Part shown: positions 21,563 through 30,169 of the stretch, in pieces
Position numbering within the stretch: position 1 is the first letter of the stretch
How the letters are laid out: each line of letters begins with the position of its first letter
Source of the DNA: Gammaproteobacteria bacterium
GTDB lineage: Bacteria; Pseudomonadota; Gammaproteobacteria; JAJPIJ01
Length of the DNA: 64,000 nucleotides
Direction: 5' to 3'
Assembly: GCA_022072255.1 (NCBI GenBank)
Contig: JAJVHZ010000026.1
Span: 69,300 to 133,299 of the forward strand
Notes under the pieces: generated by a model
What the model was told of the DNA's origin: nothing
Databases searched by the model: none
What the model saw: the letters and a program-made list of their open reading frames with translations, nothing else
Translations under genes and position numbers: made by a program

Positions 21563-22789
21563 ATGGCCGTATTGAGAGTTGGGATTGGACACGCAAAGAC
21601 CGCACGCGAGGCCGCCGAGACGGCGATGCAGAAGACGCCGAAGCCGGACCTCACGATCGCCTTCAGCGCCTTTGGCAAGGACCCGAAGGAGAGCTATGAC
21701 GCCATCCGCTCGGTAGTCGGCAATTCCGCGATTATCGGCGGGACCTCCTGCGGGGAGATCACCAGCGCCCTGCAGGGGCCGCAGAACGACTCCGTTGCGG
21801 TGATGACGCTACAGAGTTCCTATCTCAGCATCGGGGTGGGAGTGGGCGAGAACCTCTCGACCGATCCGAAGGCGGCCGCCGAGCAGGCTGCCGCCGGCGC
21901 GCACAAATCGCTCAAGTCCAACCCCACGGTCATGTCGCTGATGGCCATCGCCCTCGACGGCAAGAACGCCTCCGAGGCCTCGCGCCTGAAGCCTTTCGTC
22001 AACGTCATCATCCCCGACGGCTCCACGGCGCAGGAGGAGCCCTTCATGCGCGCGCTCATCAAGGAGACCGGCACGGTGGCGCAGATCGTCGGCGGCTCCA
22101 CGGCCCACGACTTCAATGCCAGCACGACCTTCCAGTTCGGCAATGGCGTCTACCAGAACTCCGCGGTGCTGGCGACCATAAGCAGCGGACTCAAACTCGG
22201 GACCGCGATGGGGCATCCCTATTTCCCCGGCACCAAGGGCGGGGTCGTTACCCGCTCGCAGGGGCGCACCGTCTACGAGTTGAACAGGCGCCCGGCCACC
22301 GAAGTTGTCAAGGAGATGCTCGGCATCAACGAGCTCAGCGGCGAGGTGTTCGCCAAGAACCCCTTCGGCATCAAGTCCTCGGACGTCTTCGCGGAGTACA
22401 CGGTCAAGAGCGTCGCCCAGCACGGCGAGGACGGCAGCCTCACTTTCTTCGCCGAGATCCCGGAGGGCGCCTACCTCCGTCACATGCAGACCGACCGCAA
22501 TTTCGCCATCGCCAGCTTCAAGAGCACGCTGCAAAAGGCTGTCAACGACGCCGGCAGCCCGAAAAAGGTGGGCGCCGTGGTCATCTTCAACTGCATACTG
22601 CGCCACCTGCTGAAAACGCGCATGGACGTGTGCGATACCAGCATCATCAGGGAGACCTTCGGCGAGGACGTGCCGGTCATCGGGTTCAACACCTTCGGCG
22701 AGCAGGGCATCACGCTGGGCGGAGCCGTCGGGCATTACAATCAAACCGCGACCGTTCTGGTCATCGGCGACGAACTGATTTCCCAGTAA
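21563..22789 (+). CDS. FIST N-/C-domain sensory protein
   Basis: Start MAVLRVGIGHAKTAREAAETAMQK; SAIIGGTSCGEI; IVGGSTAHDFNAS; PVIGFNTFGEQGITLGGAVGHYNQTATVLVIGDEL. Confidence 0.85.
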   Translation: MAVLRVGIGHAKTAREAAETAMQKTPKPDLTIAFSAFGKDPKESYDAIRSVVGNSAIIGGTSCGEITSALQGPQNDSVAVMTLQSSYLSIGVGVGENLSTDPKAAAEQAAAGAHKSLKSNPTVMSLMAIALDGKNASEASRLKPFVNVIIPDGSTAQEEPFMRALIKETGTVAQIVGGSTAHDFNASTTFQFGNGVYQNSAVLATISSGLKLGTAMGHPYFPGTKGGVVTRSQGRTVYELNRRPATEVVKEMLGINELSGEVFAKNPFGIKSSDVFAEYTVKSVAQHGEDGSLTFFAEIPEGAYLRHMQTDRNFAIASFKSTLQKAVNDAGSPKKVGAVVIFNCILRHLLKTRMDVCDTSIIRETFGEDVPVIGFNTFGEQGITLGGAVGHYNQTATVLVIGDELISQ

Positions 22790-22963
22790 GGTGGCCACCC
22801 CGGCGCCGGTCCTGCCGCCGGAGCCGCGCCGGGGCAATCCCGAGGCCCTGTAGCGCCTGACCGCATCCGCCTGACGCGGCGCAAAACCATCCCGCGGGCA
22901 ATTGCAGTACAATCCGGGTTACCGCGCGCCCATGATCTGCGCCGCCCAGCCCGGACCGCCCCA

Positions 22964-23990
22964 AATGCCGCATGTCAAAGCCGTCGATGCCGCCGTACGC
23001 ACCCACGCCATTGGCCAGGCCATGGACGTGCTGGCGATCCGGGCTCTGATCGCCTCGGACATGGAGGCGGTCGATCGCCTTATCGAGCGTTCGCTGCACT
23101 CCGATGTGGCGCTCATCGATCAGCTGGCCCACTACATCATCAACAGCGGCGGCAAGCGCCTGCGCCCGCTGCTTGCGCTCCTGGCCGGTCGCGCGGCGGA
23201 CCACCGCGGGGAGGACCACATCTCCCTGGCCGCCATCATCGAGTTCATCCACACCGCGACCCTGCTGCACGACGACGTCGTCGATGCCTCCAACATGCGC
23301 CGCGGCCGCCTGACTGCCAATCTCGTCTGGGGCAACAATGCCAGCGTGCTGGTCGGGGATTTCCTGTATTCGCGGGCCTTCCAGATGATGGTCGCCATCG
23401 GCAACATGCGAGTCATGGAGATTCTCGCCGACGCCACCAATACCATCGCCGCCGGCGAAGTCATGCAGCTCACGCACTGCCACGATCCGGACACCACGCT
23501 GGAGCGGTACATGGCGATCATCCATGCCAAGACCGGCAAGCTGTTCGAGGCCGCCGCCCAACTCGGCGCCGTCATCTCCGGCAGCGACCGGGTTGTGGAA
23601 CAGGCGCTGACCGCCTACGGGCGGCACCTGGGCACGGCCTACCAGCTCATCGACGACGTGCTCGACTACAGCGCCTCCGCCGAGGAGATCGGCAAGAACA
23701 TCGGCGACGACCTGGCCGAGGGCAAGCCGACCCTGCCGGTGTTGCATGCGCTGTGGAACAGCCAGGGTGAGCAGGCGAGCGGGCTGCGCCAAGCCATTGA
23801 AAAGGGCGGGCTGGAGTTCATCGGCCAGGTCAAGGCGGCGATTGAATCGACGGGGGCCATCGCTTACACTGCGTCGCTCGCCGCCGAGCAGGCGAGGCTC
23901 GCCGCGGCCGCGCTGCATCCCCTGCCCGCCTCGCAGTTCAAGGATGCGCTGCTGGCCCTTGCCGACTTCGCGGTCAATCGCCGTTCATAA
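22964..23990 (+). CDS. ispB: Octaprenyl/polyprenyl diphosphate synthase (start uncertain, 22902-23021)
   Basis: LIDQLAHYIINSGGKRLRPLLALLAGRA, HTATLLHDDVVDASNMRRG, YQLIDDVLDYSASAEEIGKNIGDDLAEGKPTLP. Confidence 0.94.
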
Positions 23991-24000
23991 GTCCGTCAAT

Positions 24001-24077
24001 CGGGGTATAGCTCAGCCTGGTAGAGCGTCTGCTTCGGGAGCAGAAGGTCGCACGTTCGAATCGTGTTACCCCGACCA
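24001..24077 (+). tRNA. tRNA-Pro(CGG)
   Basis: Acceptor CGGGGTA/TACCCCG, anticodon arm TCTGC-TTCGGGA-GCAGA, T arm TTCGAAT, encoded CCA. Confidence 0.96.
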
Positions 24078-24108
24078 ATCCGCAACAGCCCTATCGCCGT
24101 GACTTCCC

Positions 24109-24131
24109 GCGGCCGGCGTCGCGCCGGCCGC
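24109..24131. other. Strong GC hairpin downstream of tRNA-Pro
   Basis: GCGGCCGGCG-TCG-CGCCGGCCGC perfect 10-bp stem; no T tract. Confidence 0.6.
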
Positions 24132-24521
24132 AGACCGGTTCCCCGAAGGCGGCATCGTCGCAATGCGCTCGCGTGGCCGTGGAGTCAAGCACCTGCCCCG
24201 TGTGTCACGGCGGCATTGCCCAACCGTAATCCTGCGGGCCGGATTTTCGCTATCCCGGCCTGATTCGCGCCGGCGGCCTCGCCCCCCGCGTCCCCTCGCA
24301 CCGCAGTCGCGCGCCGTCGATCGTGCCTTCTCCCGTCGGCTTATTGGCACGCGCCGATGTGCGAACTTTCACGTTTCGAATCTCGTCCGCGTATTAACTT
24401 GCCTCTCATGTGGAGAAACGCGCGCTCGGCCGACATCCCCGGGTTCAGGGGAGCGGCGGCTGGATCCGTATGTATCGCGTGCGCTCTTCGCCGCCCTTGA
24501 CCTACTTGCCCGGAGGCCATC

Positions 24522-25160
24522 ATGCGACTCGCCGTTTCCGCACTGACCATCACCATTACCTGTACGGCATCGTTCGCGACCAGGGCGGCTGTATGGGCGG
24601 AACCCTCGGGAGGCGACCTGTTCTCCAACGACGGCCTGAATCCGACGCTGGTCACCCTCGACGCGGGCGTGAACACGATACGCGGCACCACAGGCTTCAC
24701 CAACGTCGTCGATCGCGATTACTTCTATTTCACGCTCGGCGCCGGACAGCAACTCGACTCCATCTTTCTGCGGCCGGTAACGGAGGTGGGCAGCCAGGTG
24801 TCTTTCATCGGCGTGCAGTCCGGCAATCAGCTCACGGTCAATCCGACTGGCGGCAACCCCGCCGGGCTCCTGGGCTACGCGCTCTACAGTCTGGGCCAGA
24901 TCGACACGAACATACTCGACGACATCGGCAACAACATGCTGCATCCCGGCACGACCGGATTTTCCGGCCCGCTCGGGCCCGGAACCTATGCATTCTGGGT
25001 ACAGGACACCGCCTTCGGCACCTTCAACTACAACTACGAGTTCAATGTCTCGGGTGACCCGATCCCCACACCGCTGCCCGGCGCGTATCTGGCCATGCTC
25101 GGCGGTATGGGCGTGCTGGGTCTCCTGCGCCGCCGACGCGACGGTTCGCAACCCCGGTAG
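24522..25160 (+). CDS. Exported protein with a PEP-CTERM-like sorting tail
   Basis: Signal peptide MRLAVSALTITITCTASFATRAA; C-terminal PIPTPLPGAYLAMLGGMGVLGLLRRRRDG. Confidence 0.75.
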   Translation: MRLAVSALTITITCTASFATRAAVWAEPSGGDLFSNDGLNPTLVTLDAGVNTIRGTTGFTNVVDRDYFYFTLGAGQQLDSIFLRPVTEVGSQVSFIGVQSGNQLTVNPTGGNPAGLLGYALYSLGQIDTNILDDIGNNMLHPGTTGFSGPLGPGTYAFWVQDTAFGTFNYNYEFNVSGDPIPTPLPGAYLAMLGGMGVLGLLRRRRDGSQPR

Positions 25161-25289
25161 CCATTCCGCAGGCAGCAGCCCGCCGGACCAGCATCCGACT
25201 TCCTGATTCCTGGATCGCCAGCGATGCCGGCGTTGCGCTTGCGAGCACGCACGTCGCGCGGCACGGCTTCCGATTCACGAGCGAGACAG

Positions 25290-25325
25290 CCCGTCCGGGG
25301 AGCGGCAACGGCGCCCCCGGACGGG
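25290..25325. terminator. Candidate bidirectional terminator-like hairpin between convergent genes
   Basis: CCCGTCCGGGG (25290-25300) and CCCCGGACGGG (25315-25325): perfect 11-bp inverted repeat, 14-nt loop; no T tract. Confidence 0.45.
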
Positions 25326-25371
25326 TCCGGCGAATGGTGCGGATGAGATGCGGTCAGGTCCTGGGCACTGC

Positions 25372-26031
25372 TCAGGCGGCGGCTCGTCGCCGACGCGCAG
25401 TGCTCATCAGGCCGGCGAGCGCGCCGCCCAACAGCCAGACTGCGGCCGGCAGCGGCACTGCCGCGGGCTGGATGTCATAGGACAGGTTGTCCAGCAGAAA
25501 GTACAGGCCATTGCTGCCGCCGGCGGTCGGCAGGAAGCGCAACTCGTCGACGACCCCGAACGCCGAGAAATCGAAGAGATCGTATTTGTCGTTCGCGAGG
25601 GCAACCGTCTGCGAACCCATCTCGACGCCGTTGTTGAAACCCTTAACCTGGACGCCGCCGGCCGACGCGCCGTAGGCCGCGTTGAACCCGGAAAACGACG
25701 TCAGATAGACGGTGTTGAAGGTGAAGTCTTCCGCGCGCTTGATGATGAGCTCCGCATTGGTATAGATCGCATTGGCGCCCGACGGGGCCCCGTAGCTGTT
25801 TCCGAACCCCGTGGTGCCGTCCATGTAGTCGGCATTCTGCATCGTCGCAGGTATCGCCGGACTGGACTCCCAGTCGAATCCGCCGTAGCCGACCGGCACG
25901 GCCTGGTCGGAGGTTGCCGGCAGGATATCGTCAAAATCGAGGATTGCCGCGCCCCCGACAGGGGCATATGCCAGCCCCAGGCCGGCAACCAATGCAAAAA
26001 CCGTATTGCTCTGTTTCATTGCTGTCCTCAT
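25372..26031 (-). CDS. Exported protein with a VPLPA-CTERM sorting signal
   Basis: Start MRTAMKQSNTVFALVAGLGLAYAPVGGAA (ORF track start 26307 too far upstream); C-terminus AAVPLPAAVWLLGGALAGLMSTARRRRAAA. Confidence 0.85.
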   Translation of the reverse strand: MRTAMKQSNTVFALVAGLGLAYAPVGGAAILDFDDILPATSDQAVPVGYGGFDWESSPAIPATMQNADYMDGTTGFGNSYGAPSGANAIYTNAELIIKRAEDFTFNTVYLTSFSGFNAAYGASAGGVQVKGFNNGVEMGSQTVALANDKYDLFDFSAFGVVDELRFLPTAGGSNGLYFLLDNLSYDIQPAAVPLPAAVWLLGGALAGLMSTARRRRAAA

Positions 26032-26638
26032 CTCTCTGCTCCAGTTCGCCATGGATTCCCGATGGATTGCCGGTTCCGCGTTGCGCCTGTACGGCTTCAA
26101 TCGCAACGGCTCTTCAACGCCGTGCACGGACCGGCACCACAAACGACCTCCAAGGCAACTGTAATTCGACGACCGGCATGCCGATGCACAATTCGTCACA
26201 CTAACGGCTGTCAAAAACTGGTCGTACCAACACGCTGAGGCGGCTCGCTGGTCACCACTTCCGAAGGACACGGCAGCAGGCGAGGCGCGTGCGACTGCAA
26301 GCGGCAATCAGGCGCATGAGGACCCGTGGCGCACTGCCACGTCGATTCCGCGATCCTCAATCTTGCGGCGGTTTCTTGACGCGCTTTTTCGAGACAATCG
26401 TCAACATAGGCCAGTGCGCCTGCCACTAACCTCTCTGTCCGAAGTGGACGGCGATGCCGCGACGCGCCGACGGAAACACAGTCGACTGCCCGTCACGTGC
26501 GTGGCCGCCTCGTGGCGGACGCCGGGCGCGCGAACGTCCGGGTGGGCGGCGCGGCGCGGGAACACGAGTCCCTACTTTCATATTCTGGAGAACCAAGATC
26601 TACCGACAGAACCCAGATCTACCGACAAGGATTGAATC

Positions 26639-28585
26639 ATGCGAGAGACTGACAACCACCGAACTACACATAGGCCATTGTCGTTCAACGGCGAATCCGC
26701 AGCGACGATCCGTCTTGGCGCCTCCTGTCGGCGCGCGACGCCCGTCATTCTGCCCCTGCTCGCCATCGCGCTTGCGCTGCTCCCGGCGCTCGCGCAAGCG
26801 CAGAGCGTTCCGCCAAGGCGGATCGTCGCACCGCCGCCGCCCCCGCCGCCACGCCCGACGCTCCCCGGCCTGCTGACCGGGCTGCCCTCGGTCAACGACG
26901 CGACCTGGGATGAGACGGCCGTTCGCAAGGTGCTGCAGATCTTCGCCTTCGGCGGACTTGCACGGGACTCGCAGATCACGGCCTGGGCGAACATGAAGCC
27001 CGCGGACGCGATCAAGCAGATGCTGACGCTGGGCACGACGAACAATCTCCTCTCGCCCTCGGAGGGCACGGCCTTCGGCGATGGCACGCTCACCGGTGTG
27101 AGCGCCTTTCTCTCGGGCGCATCCAGTCCGATACCAGACACCGACTACCGCACCGAGTTCGAACAGGATGCCTACAACGGGTCGAACTTCACGTGGATGT
27201 ACGCGGCGACGTTGCGCGGCCTGAACCCGTTCCGCCAGAAGATGGGGCTGTTCGAAACCAACTATCACATGGCGGTGCACCGGCGGAATCTCAGCAGCGA
27301 ACAGCTATTCGCCTACTACGACCGGGTCATGAGCGCACTGGCCGCCTCCCCGACCAACGGCTACGAGACGGTGATGACGACCGCCGCCCTGTCCGCGGCC
27401 GTCGCCCGCCAATACGGCCATGACGATGCGCGGTTCAATCGATCGACGGGCGAGTGCAACTGCAACGAGGACTTCGCCCGCGAATACCATCAACTGTTCT
27501 TCGGCATACTGGCCCTCAACGAACCCGACTACCACGAAAACACCACGATCAAGAACACGGCCAAGGCGCTGACGGACATGAACCTGTACCACCCCGGGTT
27601 CACGCCCAGCACGGACCCGGAGCCATGGGCGGGGCAGGACGTGCAGTATCAGTCCGATCAGCACCCCGCCGGCACGCTCGACATCCTGCACAACGCCAAC
27701 ACCGGCACCAACGCGCAGCAACGATTCCTCAACCAGGCCGCCGCGCAGATCAATCACCCGGAGAGCCTGGACACGCTGCCGGTGATGATTGTGGAGGTGC
27801 TGGCGGACGACAACCTGTCGAACGCGAAAAAGGCTGCGCTGCGCCAGGCATGGAGATCGATGGCACGCAAGGACATACTCCTGTACGTACAGGCCTACGC
27901 CATCTCCACCCTGTTCCACGACCCGGCACGGATCAAGTATCTCAACAGCTTCGACCGGCACCTGAACATCGCCAACAAGACAGCCCTAAGCAACAGCGAG
28001 CAGTACGCCGAATGGCCCCGCACCCGATGGCTGAACGACTTCGATCAGCAGCGGCCGTTCGAACCCATGCACGAGGTCTTCGGCGGCCAGACCGGCGAGG
28101 AGACTTCCAAGAGCGCCTATCTGTTCCAGTCCAACTACGACAACGCCACCGAGAACGGCGGCAGGAACACCGGCTACACCCTGACGCGGCACGGGCTCAG
28201 CCTGACACGCAACTGGGCGGCCGTGGTGCCGGCCACCAACGGCACCTACCCAGTACGTTCGGTCGCGGAGTGGCTGTGGCAGCGTTACGTTTCGGACGGC
28301 GGCAGGAATCTCGGGCCGCTCGAGCGCGCGCATCTCTACGCCCTGCTGGCGACTGGCAATGACCTCGCTTACGCCGTGGCGACCGCGAATCCCGATCGCG
28401 TCATCTCGGCCAGTGACCTGACCACCGACGCCACGCTAGCAACCGCCGTGAATGGATTCTCCACATCGCTGATGAACTTGAACAGCACGGTCGTCAACGA
28501 CCGAACCGAGGCGAACCGGCGCGTGGGACAGGCCATCAACTTCATCCTTGCCACACCGTTCATGCTTGCGCAGGAGGGACGATAA
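26639..28585 (+). CDS. DUF1800 family exported protein
   Basis: Signal peptide, PPPPPPPRP linker, MGLFETNYHMAVHRRNLSSEQLFAYYDRVMSAL...NCNEDFAREYHQLFFGI; next gene is a DUF1501 protein. Confidence 0.8.
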   Translation: MRETDNHRTTHRPLSFNGESAATIRLGASCRRATPVILPLLAIALALLPALAQAQSVPPRRIVAPPPPPPPRPTLPGLLTGLPSVNDATWDETAVRKVLQIFAFGGLARDSQITAWANMKPADAIKQMLTLGTTNNLLSPSEGTAFGDGTLTGVSAFLSGASSPIPDTDYRTEFEQDAYNGSNFTWMYAATLRGLNPFRQKMGLFETNYHMAVHRRNLSSEQLFAYYDRVMSALAASPTNGYETVMTTAALSAAVARQYGHDDARFNRSTGECNCNEDFAREYHQLFFGILALNEPDYHENTTIKNTAKALTDMNLYHPGFTPSTDPEPWAGQDVQYQSDQHPAGTLDILHNANTGTNAQQRFLNQAAAQINHPESLDTLPVMIVEVLADDNLSNAKKAALRQAWRSMARKDILLYVQAYAISTLFHDPARIKYLNSFDRHLNIANKTALSNSEQYAEWPRTRWLNDFDQQRPFEPMHEVFGGQTGEETSKSAYLFQSNYDNATENGGRNTGYTLTRHGLSLTRNWAAVVPATNGTYPVRSVAEWLWQRYVSDGGRNLGPLERAHLYALLATGNDLAYAVATANPDRVISASDLTTDATLATAVNGFSTSLMNLNSTVVNDRTEANRRVGQAINFILATPFMLAQEGR

Positions 28586-28587
28586 TC

Positions 28588-30033
28588 ATGAAACGCCGGA
28601 TAAACGACATCGCAAGCCTGAATTCGCGCCGGGATTTCCTCAAGCGCAGCATCGCCCTCGGTCTGATCGCAGGGACTGGCACGTTGTTCGACAGCCGGTC
28701 CGCGCTTGCAGCCGGCAACCAGAACGTGACCCAACGCGTACTGGCCAACATCTTTCTCGGGGGCGGGCCGGATCTGCGCCATGCCTTCGTGCCACCTTTC
28801 AGCACGGTCACCACCAATGTCGGTTACGCCTATTGGAAGAACAAGGCCACTTCGCATTCCATCGCCAATGACAACACCTCGCTCAATAACCGCTGGATCA
28901 ACGACTTCTTTGCGGTGAGTTCGGGCAGCACGCAGTTCGGCATACTAAAGCGATGTGGATGGCTGAAAACGATGTGGGACCAAGGCAACGTCGCCTTCGT
29001 ATGCAACGTCTTCGGATCGGATTCCCGCGATCACGACCAGGCCACCACCGTCATGGAATTGGGCGATACCACTGCGCCGAAATCCGCCTTCGGTTCGGGA
29101 TGGGGCGGGCGGCTCGCCTACGCGGCGCGCGGCAATGTGCTCGCGGTTTCCGGCTATCCGCGCGCCTTCAGCTTCGGTCCCGACCCGGCGGCGCCCAATG
29201 ACCTCAAGAAGAACAGCGATCAGAACGTCATCATCGCCAGTAACATGCGCGACTACGGTCTGTATGACGCGCCGCGAGGCGTTGGCAGCGTCGGCAGAAA
29301 TGAACGTGTCGCACGGGCCCTGCGCAGCTATTACGCCGGCAAACGACCGACGATAGCGGGCAGCTCTCCCTATTCACGCTTCTTCGACACGGAGGAGAAG
29401 CTGCGAAATTTCGGCGATCAGATCGAGGCGCGCCTGGCCGCATTTCCGCAGCCCGAGGATTTGCAGACCTGGATCGAGAACTCCGCCTACGGCTGGTACC
29501 TGGGCATGCAACTGCGCAACCTCCACGACGCGCTGGCCTGCAGCGACATCGTCAACCTGCGCGTGGCCTCGATGGAGTTCAATGGCTGGGACAGCCACAA
29601 TAACCAGCGCAACGAGATCGAGGGCAATCTCGAGGCACTCTTCGGGGACGGCCAGGGCCTGGACCTGCTGTACCGGAATCTCTCCCCGAGCGCGCAACAG
29701 AACCTCGTGTTCGTGCTCGATGGCGAGTTCGGGCGCCAGATCCGCTCCAACGGCGGCAACGGAACGGACCACGGCGAGGGGAATTACGTCATCCTGATCG
29801 GCAACTCGGTCAACGGCGGCGTGTACGGAAACATGTTCCCGCAGCGCGAGGTCGACATCCTTGCGCAGCCGAACCGCTACTACAATCCGGACATCCAGGG
29901 GCTGACGGCGATCGACCACGTCTTCGGCCGTGCGTGCGACTGGGTGAGCCCGGGGTCCAAGAGCGCGGTATTCCCGCAGTTTGCCGGCAAGCCGATCGAG
30001 ACCGGGCTCAACCTGACGGGACTATTCGCCTAG
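28588..30033 (+). CDS. DUF1501 family protein with a Tat-type signal
   Basis: SRRDFLKRSIALGLIAGTGTLFDSRSALA twin-arginine signal; NIFLGGGPDLRHAFVPPF, VFVLDGEFGRQIRSNGGNGTDHGEGNYVILIG. Confidence 0.85.
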   Translation: MKRRINDIASLNSRRDFLKRSIALGLIAGTGTLFDSRSALAAGNQNVTQRVLANIFLGGGPDLRHAFVPPFSTVTTNVGYAYWKNKATSHSIANDNTSLNNRWINDFFAVSSGSTQFGILKRCGWLKTMWDQGNVAFVCNVFGSDSRDHDQATTVMELGDTTAPKSAFGSGWGGRLAYAARGNVLAVSGYPRAFSFGPDPAAPNDLKKNSDQNVIIASNMRDYGLYDAPRGVGSVGRNERVARALRSYYAGKRPTIAGSSPYSRFFDTEEKLRNFGDQIEARLAAFPQPEDLQTWIENSAYGWYLGMQLRNLHDALACSDIVNLRVASMEFNGWDSHNNQRNEIEGNLEALFGDGQGLDLLYRNLSPSAQQNLVFVLDGEFGRQIRSNGGNGTDHGEGNYVILIGNSVNGGVYGNMFPQREVDILAQPNRYYNPDIQGLTAIDHVFGRACDWVSPGSKSAVFPQFAGKPIETGLNLTGLFA

Positions 30034-30061
30034 GGGTTGTCCAGCAACGTCGGCGTCAACA

Positions 30062-30086
30062 CCCGGCCGCCGCGAGGGCGGCCGGG
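30062..30086. terminator. Terminator-like hairpin between convergent genes
   Basis: CCCGGCCGCC-GCGAG-GGCGGCCGGG perfect 10-bp stem; no T tract. Confidence 0.5.
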
Positions 30087-30169
30087 ACGCGCCATTGGCG
30101 CGCAACGAAATATCGATCGGTAACCGGTGTCCGTCTGCTTCCCGCTCCCGGACGTCAGGCCGGGCAGCC

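Noticed and set aside
24360-24390. Possible att repeat of tRNA-Pro (ACGTTTCGAATCTCGT versus ACGTTCGAATCGTGT)
   Set aside because: Imperfect and short, no integrase nearby; likely chance similarity.
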